DNA of 64,000 nt from Rhodospirillaceae bacterium (GTDB lineage: Bacteria > Pseudomonadota > Alphaproteobacteria > UBA828), in NCBI GenBank assembly GCA_002728135.1, contig PBVE01000018.1:1-64000 (forward strand). Direction: 5' to 3'. Shown here in pieces: positions 1-9,566 of the stretch. The translations under genes and the position numbers were made by a program. Within the stretch, counting starts at the first letter, position 1, and each line of letters begins with the position of its first letter. Under the pieces are notes generated by a model. That model did no database searches, was not told the DNA's origin, and saw nothing but the letters and a program-made list of their open reading frames with translations.

Positions 1-831
1 ATAAACAAGTTCAACATAGCCTCCCTTTACTAACTCTTTTTCTGAGGTAAATGTATCGTGTTTAACACCTAGCAAAAACAAATCTTCTTTAATCTTTTCC
101 ATTAATTTTTTTACTGTAAATTCTTTAAAGACAGGTAGCCAGTCCTCCTTGGAATCTTTTTGAAATCTATTTCCGTATATTTCTATCAATTCCCGAGCAA
201 CTGGGATTAGATAATCACCGGGATACGCATCCTGATAGTATTCACTAGGAATATTCTCCCCTAAGGCCTCCCGGTATCTTAAATGTACAGATCTTGCTAG
301 AATATCTACCTGCTGACCCGCATCATTAATATAAAATTCTCGAGTTACAGAGAATCCGACATGGTTTAGAATATTAGCAAGCACATCACCAAAAACTGCT
401 CCTCTGCTGTGCCCAACGTGTAATGGGCCAGTTGGGTTTGCTGACACATACTCCACGTTTGCTTTGACGCCTAAACCAACAGAAGATTTTCCATAGTTTT
501 CACCTTCAAGAATTATAGTCTTAAGCTGAGAATGCCAGAAAGAGTCCTGCATTCTAAAGTTTAAGAAGCCTGGGCCAGCTATATTGCATTCACTTATATC
601 AGAATGCACTTTGAAACGTGGTAATAATAATTCACATAAATCCTTTGGTGGAATCTCAGATTGTTTTGAAAGCACAAGTGCTACATTTGAAGCAATATCA
701 CCGTGCTTGCTATCACGTGGAGGTTCTACGGTGAATTTAGACAGATTTAAATTTTCCCGCAACACACCTAAATCAGATAAAGCTTTCACTTCATCGTCAA
801 TAATAGCTTTCAAATATTTGAATACATCCAT
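1..831 (-). CDS. argS: Arginyl-tRNA synthetase, N-terminal 277 codons (3' end outside window)
   Basis: Class I aminoacyl-tRNA synthetase charging tRNA-Arg in the cytoplasm. Reading from 831 down, the frame is open to base 1. It shows the N-terminal additional domain (about residues 1-110), then the ArgS signature SANPTGPLHVGHSRGAV, which contains the HIGH-type ATP motif (HVGH). The ATG at 831-829 directly abuts the dgt stop (834-832), so the two genes are translationally linked in one transcript, an order common in alphaproteobacteria. The start is preferred over the ATG two codons' distance away at 827 because it directly follows dgt and is in the same frame as the conserved body. The C-terminal catalytic half and anticodon-binding domain lie beyond the window edge. 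Identity is secure; only completeness is unknown. Confidence 0.95.
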   Translation of the reverse strand, partial: MDVFKYLKAIIDDEVKALSDLGVLRENLNLSKFTVEPPRDSKHGDIASNVALVLSKQSEIPPKDLCELLLPRFKVHSDISECNIAGPGFLNFRMQDSFWHSQLKTIILEGENYGKSSVGLGVKANVEYVSANPTGPLHVGHSRGAVFGDVLANILNHVGFSVTREFYINDAGQQVDILARSVHLRYREALGENIPSEYYQDAYPGDYLIPVARELIEIYGNRFQKDSKEDWLPVFKEFTVKKLMEKIKEDLFLLGVKHDTFTSEKELVKGGYVELVY

Positions 832-2010
832 CTATAAAGAAATCTCAAAAAGTCTTTTATGTTCTAGAAATGCATAACGATCTGTCATGCCCGCTATATA
901 ATCTGCTACTAGTCTTGCTGTTATCAGGTTGTTGGGACCTTCGCAATGCCTAAACCACTCTCCTGGCAAGCACTGCGGCTCATGTATAAATAATTCAAAA
1001 AGATCTATTACAACACGCTTTGCTTTTGAAGCCATTCTGTTCACTTTATAATGCTGATACATTCTACGAAACAAAAAGTCTTTTAGCTCAGAGTCATGTT
1101 TTTTCATTTCTTCACTAAATGAAACAACTGACTTTCCGTAGAACCTTACATCATCAGCAGATTCACAACCTGAATCTATTAATCTTAGTCTGCTTTCTTC
1201 AATAACATCGGTTACTACATATCCAATCATTCTTCGTATGGCTTCATGGATTAAACGTGTATCATCTATATATGATTTTGTTTTTTTTACCTCAGCAAAA
1301 ATAGGCCCTACCAGAGATACATCTGAAACGTCTTCAATTGAGAATAAGCCTGCACGCAGCCCATCATCAACATCATGATTATTGTATGCAATATCATCAG
1401 CTATAGCTGCTACTTGTGCCTCAAGACCTGGCCATGTATCAAGCAAAAGATTATGTTTTTCAGAATATTTTGAAATAGACTCTGGAATGGACATGTCCGA
1501 ATTCAAGAGAGGTCCATTATGTTTTGCAACACCTTCTAAAGTCTCCCAAGATAAATTCAATCCGTCAAAATCAGCATATTTGTGTTCTAATTCTGTCAGA
1601 ATACGTAATGTCTGTGCGTTATGACTAAACCCCCCCCAAGGTTGCATTACTTTATCAAGTGCTTCCTCCCCAGCATGGCCAAATGGTGTATGACCAAGAT
1701 CATGAGCGAGTGCTAATGCTTCACCAAGATCTTCATTTAAACCCAGTACTCTACATATAGATCTAGCAATCTGAGCAGTTTCCAAACTATGAGTCAGCCG
1801 TGTACGATAATAATCACCTTCATGATATACAAATACTTGTGTCTTGTATTCCAAGCGTCTAAATGCTGCACTATGGATAATTCTATCACGGTCTCTTTGA
1901 AAACACGTGCGAGTGGAACTCTCAGGTTCATTATATAAACGACCACGACTAGATTCTGGTTTACTTGCAAGACTGGCAAAATATTTATTGCTTAAATTTG
2001 TTTTTCCCAT
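832..2010 (-). CDS. dgt: Deoxyguanosinetriphosphate triphosphohydrolase-like protein (HD domain)
   Basis: An HD-superfamily dNTP triphosphohydrolase of 392 residues, normal for the short alphaproteobacterial Dgt-like family. Such enzymes cut dNTPs to deoxynucleoside and triphosphate and help set dNTP pools. The metal-binding pattern is visible: H74 in RLTHSLE, H103-D104 in LAHDLGHTPFGH, and a later Asp in AIADDIAYN. The N-terminal RDRDRIIHSAAFRRLEYKTQVF block is typical of the family. It is the first gene of a dgt-argS transcript and diverges from erpA across about 120 bp. Substrate preference cannot be read from sequence. Confidence 0.93.
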   Translation of the reverse strand: MGKTNLSNKYFASLASKPESSRGRLYNEPESSTRTCFQRDRDRIIHSAAFRRLEYKTQVFVYHEGDYYRTRLTHSLETAQIARSICRVLGLNEDLGEALALAHDLGHTPFGHAGEEALDKVMQPWGGFSHNAQTLRILTELEHKYADFDGLNLSWETLEGVAKHNGPLLNSDMSIPESISKYSEKHNLLLDTWPGLEAQVAAIADDIAYNNHDVDDGLRAGLFSIEDVSDVSLVGPIFAEVKKTKSYIDDTRLIHEAIRRMIGYVVTDVIEESRLRLIDSGCESADDVRFYGKSVVSFSEEMKKHDSELKDFLFRRMYQHYKVNRMASKAKRVVIDLFELFIHEPQCLPGEWFRHCEGPNNLITARLVADYIAGMTDRYAFLEHKRLFEISL

Positions 2011-2069
2011 AAGTAAACATTACATAGGCTTAAGCTATGCCGCAATCTCTCTTATTATTATTCTGCAAC

Positions 2070-2098
2070 TTGACAAAGTATATACAATTCATATCTGA
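2070..2098 (+). promoter_or_regulatory. Possible promoter for erpA-xth
   Basis: A perfect -35-like TTGACA at 2070-2075 lies in the dgt/erpA divergent spacer. The -10 at 16-17 bp spacing is poor (TATCTG or ATCTGA, 2092-2098). The position, 36 bp before the erpA ATG, is reasonable. Only the -35 is convincing. Confidence 0.3.
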
Positions 2099-2133
2099 TG
2101 ATATCCATATGTAGATTTCCTAAATGAGGGAAA

Positions 2134-2514
2134 ATGGCAATAAATTTTGAGAATCAATCCGTTGATACCGATGAAAAGTTGGATTCGGGTATTTTGGTAA
2201 CTGAAAATGCTGCAAAGCGTATCCAAATACTATTAGATCAAGAGTCTAATCCTAATCAAGTATTTCGCGTAAGTGTTTTAGGTGGAGGTTGTTCTGGCTT
2301 TCAATACAAATTTAGCTTTGATGAAACACTCAATACCGATGATATTGTTATTACCAAATTAGGTATAAAAGTTGTAATTGATAATATTTCCTCTAATTAT
2401 CTATCTGGATCAGAAATAGATTACTCAGATGAGTTAATGGGTGCAATGTTTGTTGTGAAGAATCCCAATGCGACTGCATCGTGTGGTTGTGGTACTTCTT
2501 TCTCAGTTGGCTAA
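2134..2514 (+). CDS. erpA: Iron-sulfur cluster insertion protein, ErpA/IscA (HesB) family
   Basis: A-type Fe-S carrier that passes clusters to apo-enzymes. The three conserved cysteines are present: C53 in GGGCSGFQY, and C117 and C119 in the C-terminal SCGCGTSFSV. Length (126 aa) fits, with about 20 extra N-terminal residues before the conserved LVTENAAKRI start of the domain. It is followed after 34 bp by xth and diverges from dgt, an arrangement known from many alphaproteobacteria. ErpA is preferred over IscA because of this context and the absence of other isc genes; the biochemical difference cannot be seen. Confidence 0.93.
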   Translation: MAINFENQSVDTDEKLDSGILVTENAAKRIQILLDQESNPNQVFRVSVLGGGCSGFQYKFSFDETLNTDDIVITKLGIKVVIDNISSNYLSGSEIDYSDELMGAMFVVKNPNATASCGCGTSFSVG

Positions 2515-2548
2515 CCTTCTAAAGATCTTTGTATGAAGGGTTTTAATA

Positions 2549-3316
2549 TTGATAATCGCTACTTGGAACGTTAATTCAATAAAAGCTAGATTTCCTGTTT
2601 TGTGTAAATGGATCAACGAGGTAAATCCTGATATCCTATTATTGCAGGAAACTAAAACAGTTGATAATACTTTTCCAAAACTTGAACTTGAAGAGCTAGG
2701 CTATAATTTAGCTATTCATGGACAAAAATCATACAATGGAGTGGCAATACTAAGTAAATTCCCGATCGAAGATATAGTCTGTGGCCTACCTGACAATAAT
2801 GATGATGAGCAAGCTCGGTATATTGAATGTTTTACTGGAGGTGTCAGAGTGGCATCCATTTATGCCCCAAATGGAAATCCATCCAATAGTCCTAAGTTTA
2901 CGTATAAACTTAAATGGATGGACCGTCTTCTATTACATGCCAAGAATCTATTACATAATGAGGAAGTAGTAGTTCTAGGTGGCGATTATAATGTTATTCC
3001 ATCTGATGGTGATGTCTACGACCCTTCAAGCTGGCATGACGATGCATTATTTAAAACTGAAACCAGATCTTCATTTCAGGCTATAATTAACTTGGGATAT
3101 ACGGAGGCATTTAGAGCATTAAATAAACAGACTGGAATGTATACATTCTGGGATTACCAAAAAGGGAGATTCCAGAGAGATGAAGGATTAAGAATAGATC
3201 ACTTCCTTCTCTCACCAGAAGCAGCAGACTTACTAAATACATGTACTATTGACCGCAAACCACGTTCCTGGACAAAAACATCTGATCATACGCCCGTCTT
3301 GTGCGAACTTAGATAA
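2549..3316 (+). CDS. xth: Exodeoxyribonuclease III
   Basis: AP endonuclease / 3'-5' exonuclease of base-excision repair, 255 aa, full length. Active-site residues of the EEP fold are visible: N7 (WNVNSIKAR), E34 (LLQETK), D146 and N148 (GGDYNV), D217 (RIDHFLL) and the D246-H247 pair (SDHTPV). The start is TTG at 2549, with GAAGGG at 2535-2540 as ribosome binding site. The nearby ATG at 2533 is out of frame and the same frame is closed by TGA at 2534, so TTG is the only sensible start. Probably co-transcribed with erpA. Confidence 0.95.
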   Translation: MIIATWNVNSIKARFPVLCKWINEVNPDILLLQETKTVDNTFPKLELEELGYNLAIHGQKSYNGVAILSKFPIEDIVCGLPDNNDDEQARYIECFTGGVRVASIYAPNGNPSNSPKFTYKLKWMDRLLLHAKNLLHNEEVVVLGGDYNVIPSDGDVYDPSSWHDDALFKTETRSSFQAIINLGYTEAFRALNKQTGMYTFWDYQKGRFQRDEGLRIDHFLLSPEAADLLNTCTIDRKPRSWTKTSDHTPVLCELR

Positions 3317-3595
3317 ATTTCATACCTTGATGCCCCATTGCGATACCATCAGTTACTGTTATTGCGGTGAATTCGAATAGCATACCTCCAACTTACTCTA
3401 CACCCTCTTTTGTAACCTGAGCCTTCCTTCTTAAAATAATGTTGCAAGAGGCTGTTTCATTCCAAGTAGTGGCAACTCCTATGATAGGTCTACTCATTGC
3501 CTTGCGTGTAATATCCATAGCATAAAAAAGGCTCTGTGTGGTGTGCTCTTTGCACCTTCAGTTGTATACTTCAGTTGAAGGAAAGGCTTGGTAAC
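3312..3595 (-). pseudogene. ilvD: Decayed N-terminal fragment of dihydroxy-acid dehydratase (ilvD)
   Basis: Reading the minus strand from about 3595 gives an IlvD-like start (TTEGAKSTPHRAF). After a one-base frame change at the T6 run (3524-3529) it continues as YAMDITRKAMSRPIIGVATTWNE (shown in part), then CNIILRRKAQVTKEGVE, an in-frame TAA at 3395-3393, then VGGMLFEFTAITVTDGIAMGHQGMK, and stops at 3311-3309. The CN and the DGIAMGH-GMK signatures are those of IlvD/Edd enzymes, and the cysteine and GVA-WNE blocks align in order. Only the first 80 or so codons of a normally 550-600-residue enzyme remain, so it cannot be functional. It lies 3' of both xth and valS, in the only gap above 300 bp in the left arm. 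Confidence 0.85.
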
Positions 3596-3677
3596 TTACT
3601 TTTATCAAATTTTGCAGATATCATTACCCAATAGACTCAAAAATTATATTAAATTTTTAAATATTTTTGAAATTTTG

Positions 3678-6344
3678 TTATACATTTATACGTTTCTGAG
3701 CTTCATGTACTTTTTTCAATGCCTCTTCAGCAGATTCTTTTCGTATTTTCTGCTCCTCAATAACTGCTTGCGGCGCCCTAGACATAAATTGTTTATTTTG
3801 TAATTTGTTGTCAATTTTCTCTATTTCCAATTCATATTTTTTTATTTCTTTAGACAAACGAAGACGTTCCTTTGAAAAATCAATAATACCCGATAAAGGC
3901 AAAACTATTGTTGTTTCATCTACGATAATCTGGATTGAGTCACTTGGAATATCGCAATCCATTGTTTTAAATTCTGAGACACGTGCAAGTTTTGCTATCG
4001 TATGCTTATACCTATCTAGTCGTTCAGTATTAATTTGTGACATACCACTTAATAAAATAGGCACGATAGCCTTTGCAGGAACATTCATTTCGCTCCTCAC
4101 AATACGAAGTTCAGTAATTAAATTCTTAACCCAGTTAATTTCTGAAGATACTGACTTATTTTCATACTTATCGGGAAATGTTGGCCACTTGGATAAAATC
4201 AATGGTCTCGATCTATGCTTTGAAGATCTATTCCATAACTCTTCTGTTACAAAAGGCATAATTGGGTGCAAAAGGTGCAAGATATTCTCAAGAACCCAAC
4301 CAGTAGTGTTTCTAGTTTCCTCTATTTCCTCTGAGCTTCCTGAACTTAGGGGTATTTTTGCAAACTCAAGATACCAATCACAAAATGTTCCCCATACAAA
4401 TTGATAGGTTACTCTAGCAATTTCATTAAATCTATAATTAGAAAAAGCATTTTCAATATTATTTGTTGTCTCTATTAATTCTCCAATTATCCATTTATTA
4501 AGACTGAGCTTGACCCTCGAAGGTTCGTAATCATCATTAATAATACATTGATTAGATTCACAGAATCGTGCGGCATTCCATAACTTAGTTGCAAAGTTTC
4601 TATAACCTTCTACTCGACTTTCTGATAATTTAATATCACGGCCTTGTGCTTCCATAGCTACCAGAGTAAACCTAAGGGCATCAGCACCATATTTATCGAT
4701 GAGTTCAATAGGATCAATAACATTGCCCTTACTTTTTGACATTTTTTGCCCTTGTTCATCTCTAACAAGAGCATGGATGTAAACATTTTTGAATGGTATA
4801 TCACCCATAAAATGCATACCAAGCATTATCATTCGTGCAACCCAAAAGAAAATTATGTCAAATCCTGTTATAAGATCATTGTTTGGATAATAACGTTTGA
4901 GAAAATCTTCCGATTCTGGCCATCCTAATGTTGAAAAAGGCCACAATCCAGAACTAAACCAAGTATCTAGAACATCATCATCTTGTATTAGATCAACTGC
5001 TTTACCATAGTGGATTTCTGCAGATTTTTGTGCCTCCTCCTCATCGTTTGCTACAAATAATTCACCATCTGGACCATACCATGCCGGTATACGATGGCCC
5101 CACCATAACTGTCGAGAAATACACCAAGGTTGTATATTATTCATCCACTCAAAATACGTATTTTCCCATTGTTTTGGTATGAATTTGATGCGACCCGATT
5201 TAACTGCTTCTATAGCTGGCTTTGCTAGGACTTCTGCATTAACATACCATTGATCTGTAAGCCAGGGCTCTATAACAACTCCTGATCTATCACCATAAGG
5301 AAGTGTATGTGTATGTTGCTCTACTTTTTCTAACAAATTCAATTCTTCAAGTTCTTGAAGAATTTTTTCTCGAGCTTCATATCTATCTAAACCGACATAA
5401 TTATCAGGAACATTGTCATTAAGTTTAGCTTGAGAATCAAAGATATTAATCATTTCAAGATTATGTTTTTTACCAACGATAAAATCATTAAAATCATGAG
5501 CTGGAGTAATCTTTACGGCCCCTGACCCCTGTTCTGGGTCGGCATAATCATCTTCAATAATTGGTATTAGTCTACCCGAAATTGGCAATTCCACTCTTGA
5601 GCCAATTGAATTTGACCAGTGTCTATCTTTAGGATTAACAGCGATTGCCACATCACCAAAAATTGTTTCTGGACGTGTGGTAGCAACAACTATGTATTTC
5701 TCTTTATCAGACTCAAATTTATAACGAAAATACCACAAAGAGCTATTCGCTTCTTCTCTTTGTTCAACTTCTAAGTCAGATATTGCTGTTTGTAATTTTG
5801 GATCCCAATTAACCAAACGCTTGTCTCTATAAATAAGTCCTTCTCTATATAGTTGGACAAAAACTTTTCTTACTGCTGTACTCAGCCCGGGATCCATTGT
5901 GAATCTCTCTCTTTGCCAATCTGCTGAAGCTCCTAGTCTTCTTAATTGTGTGGAGATACTACCTCCAGACTCTTCTTTCCATTCCCAAATCTTATTAACA
6001 AATGAATCTCTTCCTAAATGTTTTCTATTGATACCTTCATTTTCAAGCTTTCTTTCTACAACCATTTGAGTGGCTATACCCGCATGATCCATTCCCGGCT
6101 GCCATAGGACATCTTGCCCTAGCATTCTATGATAACGTGTCAATACGTCCTGAAGTGTATTGTTTAAAGCATGCCCCATATGCAAACTACCAGTCACATT
6201 AGGTGGGGGCATCATTATACAATATGGAAGTGAATCTTGGTTAGGTATAGCTTTAAAAGCATAGGATCTCTCCCAAAGCTCATACCCTTTTGATTCTATT
6301 TCAGCGGGTTTGTACGTTTTGTCTAAAATGATTGATTCTTTCAA
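3678..6344 (-). CDS. valS: Valyl-tRNA synthetase
   Basis: Class I synthetase charging tRNA-Val, with editing of misactivated threonine. At 888 aa it is full length. It shows the HIGH motif as HMGH (residues 55-58, after PPPNVTGSL), the connective-peptide editing domain with ATTRPETIFGD (about 221-231), WCISRQLWWGHRIP, and KMSKS at 534-538. The anticodon-binding domain follows, and a C-terminal coiled-coil arm (last about 65 residues, rich in Lys/Glu and heptad-like) closes the protein. It lies downstream of popZ by about 55 bp and is followed by the ilvD relic. Confidence 0.97.
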   Translation of the reverse strand: MKESIILDKTYKPAEIESKGYELWERSYAFKAIPNQDSLPYCIMMPPPNVTGSLHMGHALNNTLQDVLTRYHRMLGQDVLWQPGMDHAGIATQMVVERKLENEGINRKHLGRDSFVNKIWEWKEESGGSISTQLRRLGASADWQRERFTMDPGLSTAVRKVFVQLYREGLIYRDKRLVNWDPKLQTAISDLEVEQREEANSSLWYFRYKFESDKEKYIVVATTRPETIFGDVAIAVNPKDRHWSNSIGSRVELPISGRLIPIIEDDYADPEQGSGAVKITPAHDFNDFIVGKKHNLEMINIFDSQAKLNDNVPDNYVGLDRYEAREKILQELEELNLLEKVEQHTHTLPYGDRSGVVIEPWLTDQWYVNAEVLAKPAIEAVKSGRIKFIPKQWENTYFEWMNNIQPWCISRQLWWGHRIPAWYGPDGELFVANDEEEAQKSAEIHYGKAVDLIQDDDVLDTWFSSGLWPFSTLGWPESEDFLKRYYPNNDLITGFDIIFFWVARMIMLGMHFMGDIPFKNVYIHALVRDEQGQKMSKSKGNVIDPIELIDKYGADALRFTLVAMEAQGRDIKLSESRVEGYRNFATKLWNAARFCESNQCIINDDYEPSRVKLSLNKWIIGELIETTNNIENAFSNYRFNEIARVTYQFVWGTFCDWYLEFAKIPLSSGSSEEIEETRNTTGWVLENILHLLHPIMPFVTEELWNRSSKHRSRPLILSKWPTFPDKYENKSVSSEINWVKNLITELRIVRSEMNVPAKAIVPILLSGMSQINTERLDRYKHTIAKLARVSEFKTMDCDIPSDSIQIIVDETTIVLPLSGIIDFSKERLRLSKEIKKYELEIEKIDNKLQNKQFMSRAPQAVIEEQKIRKESAEEALKKVHEAQKRINV

Positions 6345-6400
6345 AAAAAATATTGAAAACTAAAAAAATTATTTAAACGAAATAAATACTACAATATAGC

Positions 6401-6934
6401 CTAACTATTAGATTTAAATACCGATTTCAAGATTTGGATCTCCTGCTCCACTATTTTTTCAACTATAAGCTGCAGATTATTATTCAACCACTCTTCTAAC
6501 ATGGGTTTTAATAAATTCCGAATACGTTCATCGAGGGATTCTAAGGAAAAATTTTGTGTTGAGGCATCTATAGATTTGTTCCTTAGATTATTTAAAAGAT
6601 TTTCAAGTAAATAAATCAACTCTTCAGACTGTTTATTTTTAATTGTTTTATTTGTAAAAACCTCATTGTTGATTATTTCATTTTTTTGAGATGTTGGATT
6701 ATTTTTAATGTTAATGATTTTCCCAAACTCATTGACTTCATTTGTAAGATCAAGAATATCATCTGAAGGCTTCTCGTTAACTTTGTTTACTTTTGTAGTT
6801 TCGTCATGAACTTTTTCGTTATCTAAGGAGCTATTTGATCTAATATACTCTGATTCTCTATCGATTATTATTTGTCTGATAGAAGATAAGATTTCTTCCA
6901 TAGATTGTTTATTATGCATTTTTGATTCCACCAT
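6401..6934 (-). CDS. popZ: Cell-pole organizing protein PopZ (DUF2497)
   Basis: PopZ forms polymeric polar hubs that anchor the chromosome origin through ParB and recruit cell-cycle regulators in alphaproteobacteria. The 177-residue protein has the family's two conserved ends: SMEEILSSIRQIIIDRE near the N terminus (partner-binding helix) and, at the C terminus, RNLLKPMLEEWLNNNLQLIVEKIVEQEI (given in part), the oligomerization helices. The middle is low-complexity, acidic and Asn/Lys-rich, in place of the usual Pro/Glu-rich spacer. Its position just before valS and after tolC/pcm is conserved in the class. The start could instead be the Met at residue 6, which has GGTGG about 8 bp upstream. 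Confidence 0.88.
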   Translation of the reverse strand: MVESKMHNKQSMEEILSSIRQIIIDRESEYIRSNSSLDNEKVHDETTKVNKVNEKPSDDILDLTNEVNEFGKIINIKNNPTSQKNEIINNEVFTNKTIKNKQSEELIYLLENLLNNLRNKSIDASTQNFSLESLDERIRNLLKPMLEEWLNNNLQLIVEKIVEQEIQILKSVFKSNS

Positions 6935-7003
6935 ATTAATACCTACTAAATAAGTTTTCTAAGATAGTAGAACTTTTTTTGTTAATGTCATTTTTGAAGC
7001 TTT

Positions 7004-8374
7004 CTAAAACCACTTTGATCTAACTTTTTGAAGATTCAATTCAGGGTTATAGAGTTTAACTGGTAAATTTAAATCTAAGGCTGTAAGACTTCCCTCAACA
7101 GCCTTAACCCAATAACTTGCACTTATAAACTCTGCTTTGGCCCTTACTAACTCAACTCTTGAGTCAAATAAATCTTGTTCTGCATCGAGTAGGTCTAATG
7201 TTGTTCGAAGTCCAACCATACTTTCCTTCTCTAGTCCCTCCAGAACAAGTTTTGAGGCTTGAACCTGCATTTCAAAAGCCTTTTTTGATGATAAAGCAGT
7301 TGTAAGTGCCTCCCATGCTTTAGTTGCTTCGTTTAAAACATTTTGTTTAGCCATTTCAATCTCTAATCTACGCTCTGCAGCAATAAGCTTTTTTGTTCGA
7401 ATCAGAGAATATTCAGATCCGGATTGATAAATAGGGATGTTCACTTTAGCACCTATAGATGCAATATTGTTTTCTACAGTTAAACTAGACAATTCATTCT
7501 GGCGAGTATAACTGGCTTCCAATGTCACAATGGGTAAAAGAGCCGAACGAGCTACATTAACATCTTCAGATGCTGCCTCCTCTTTGTATTTTGATTTAAT
7601 AACCTCAGGATTAGACCTTAAAGCAATCTCCAATAAGTTTTGTTTGTTTTCAGGAATACCTAATGCAGGTTTTGGCCATTGTAGATTTATTGGTAAAACC
7701 CTAAAAATATGCTTGTAGTCAGCAATTGCAGTAATCAGATCACCTTCTGCATTTACTTTGTTTGCTTTTGCTTCATATAATCTTGCTTGAGCTTGAGCAA
7801 CTTCTGTTTGCGTGACAACCCCAACAGAGTATTTATCTTTAGCAGCTTGAAATTGTTTGCTAACAAAATCGAAGTTATTTTTGCTTAAGTTTAGAGATAC
7901 CTGAAAGTTTAATACATCAACATAGGCTCTTATGGCACTTAGAAGCGTATCTTGTTCTAATAACAAAAGATCAGCTTGTCCGGCATTAACGTTTGCACGG
8001 GCAACTTTAATTTCAGAAGTTGTTCGACCGCCACTATATAAAGATTCAATAACAGATAGAGTATATGAATTTGGGTTTATTGTATCAGATTGGCTTATCT
8101 CTGGAGCATTTTCTGCTACCTTAGTAAGGGTATCCGTATCCGAAACACTTGCACTTGCCTCAAGAATTATTTTAGGACGCCATCCTGAATATGCATTTGC
8201 TACAGCTTCATCCAAACCTTTCTGTTTTAACCTCGCGGAAATTAGATTAGGGTTGTTCAAATAAGCATGTGCTAAAGCATCCCTTAAAGACTTTGCTTGT
8301 AAACTTTGAGTAGTATGCAAACATACAATAAAAATAGATACAATAGATAAAAATAAGGTTTTAATTACCGCCAA
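7004..8374 (-). CDS. tolC: TolC-family outer-membrane channel protein
   Basis: Trimeric outer-membrane efflux duct used by type I secretion and tripartite pumps. The 456-residue protein begins with a signal peptide (hydrophobic LFLSIVSIFIVCLH, cleavage probably after the SLQA region near residue 27). Two OEP repeats follow: an N-terminal half with SLRDALAHAYLNNPNLISAR and a second with NLLEIALRSNPEVIKSKY. Long amphipathic helices rich in Ala, Gln and Glu follow each. SLYSGGRTTSEIKVARANV and PIYQSGSEYSLIRTKKLIA are the paired beta-strand/turn blocks of the family. It lies between pcm (36 bp upstream) and popZ. No membrane-fusion or ABC partner is adjacent. Confidence 0.93.
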   Translation of the reverse strand: MAVIKTLFLSIVSIFIVCLHTTQSLQAKSLRDALAHAYLNNPNLISARLKQKGLDEAVANAYSGWRPKIILEASASVSDTDTLTKVAENAPEISQSDTINPNSYTLSVIESLYSGGRTTSEIKVARANVNAGQADLLLLEQDTLLSAIRAYVDVLNFQVSLNLSKNNFDFVSKQFQAAKDKYSVGVVTQTEVAQAQARLYEAKANKVNAEGDLITAIADYKHIFRVLPINLQWPKPALGIPENKQNLLEIALRSNPEVIKSKYKEEAASEDVNVARSALLPIVTLEASYTRQNELSSLTVENNIASIGAKVNIPIYQSGSEYSLIRTKKLIAAERRLEIEMAKQNVLNEATKAWEALTTALSSKKAFEMQVQASKLVLEGLEKESMVGLRTTLDLLDAEQDLFDSRVELVRAKAEFISASYWVKAVEGSLTALDLNLPVKLYNPELNLQKVRSKWF

Positions 8375-8410
8375 AACAAAACTCCGCTATACGTTACACA
8401 GCAATTAATA

Positions 8411-9079
8411 TCATTGAAACTTGAAGGACTTAGGTCGGACAAACCAATTGCTCAATAATGGCACAGTTGCATCAAATAAATCACGCTCTGTGATGCCTCG
8501 ATGAAGTTTTTGAAATATTTTTGCCCGGCTGCCAATACCTTCTTGGCGAACGACAGCAACTAATCGACCACCACTATTTAGTTGTTCTAAAAGAAGCTCA
8601 GGAATATACTCTACAGCACCGTTAAGAACAATAACATCAAATGGGCCTAGATCCTGAAAACCAACACTAAAGTCTGCATTTTTTAATAAGATATTATTTG
8701 CACCCAGAGCCTCAAAATTTTCTTCAGCTAGTTTAGCTAAAGACAAGTCTGACTCAAGTGCGAACACTGTTCCAGCAATTTGTCCTAGGATTACCGAAGA
8801 ATAACCGCTGCCGCAGCCAACATCTAGACATATATCAGTATTTTCTATGTGAGCTGACTGAATAAGCTTGGCAAATACCATAGGATTGATCAAGAAACGT
8901 TTACTTGTAATCTCAATATTATCATCAATATAAGCTAATCGTTCGAGGTCATGAGGAACAAACCTTTCTCTTGGGACTATACTAAGAGTTTTCAGTATGC
9001 GATCATCTGTAACTCCATTGGTTTTTATTTGACTCTCAACCATATTCTTTCGATTTATTGAATAATCTACTCTGGTCAT
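8411..9079 (-). CDS. pcm: Protein-L-isoaspartate O-methyltransferase family protein
   Basis: AdoMet-dependent methyltransferase of the PCMT family, which marks isoaspartyl residues for repair. At 222 aa the length is normal. It carries motif I DVGCGSGY (residues 86-93), an acidic residue after the next strand (ALESD), and NGAVEYIPE as motif II. The alphaproteobacterial pcm-tolC pairing is kept, and some authors regard this class-specific pcm as an envelope-linked paralogue. It is preceded by an AT-rich promoter region next to tRNA-Cys. The exact substrate is inferred from the family. Confidence 0.87.
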   Translation of the reverse strand: MTRVDYSINRKNMVESQIKTNGVTDDRILKTLSIVPRERFVPHDLERLAYIDDNIEITSKRFLINPMVFAKLIQSAHIENTDICLDVGCGSGYSSVILGQIAGTVFALESDLSLAKLAEENFEALGANNILLKNADFSVGFQDLGPFDVIVLNGAVEYIPELLLEQLNSGGRLVAVVRQEGIGSRAKIFQKLHRGITERDLFDATVPLLSNWFVRPKSFKFQ

Positions 9080-9291
9080 ACTTCCTCCAAGAAACTCACA
9101 ACTTTTGGTCTCGCATTATAAATCATTAAAAGATATGACTACTTTAGTATTAATATAACTTCCCATTGCACTTTGACAACGCGATCATCAAAAATTTTGA
9201 TGTTTATTTATGGTTTATAAAAATTTTGACATTCATCAATATTGACCACACTATTAATGAACCGTATATCATCAAGTCATATGTTTAAAAA

Positions 9292-9365
9292 GGCCAGGTG
9301 GCAGAGTGGTTATGCAGAGGACTGCAAATCCTTGTAGATCGGTTCGATTCCGATCCTGGCCTCCA
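9292..9365 (+). tRNA. tRNA-Cys (GCA)
   Basis: The 7-bp acceptor stem GGCCAGG (9292-9298) pairs exactly with CCTGGCC (9355-9361). Anticodon GCA (9324-9326) sits in loop CTGCAAA on a five-pair stem. The T arm is GATCGGTTCGATTCCGATC-like, and CCA is encoded (9363-9365). The flanks (9080-9291 and 9366-9566) are AT-rich spacers with no gene. Confidence 0.96.
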
Positions 9366-9566
9366 TATTAAAAATTGATAAAAGCTTAACTCAAAATAAT
9401 TTATCCAAAATAAATTTTTTTGATAAAAATCAGACTGTACAGGTTTAAAATTTGCTAAAACCCCAACATTTCCATAGATTCACTACAATGTTTTAAATGA
9501 AAACTAAGTTAGTTGTTCTAACTAGTGATAATATAAAACAAATACATTATCTCGGAATGTTACAAT

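Noticed and set aside
3805-4404. 199-codon plus frame inside valS
   Set aside because: Antisense to the ValS anticodon-binding domain, with no independent support.
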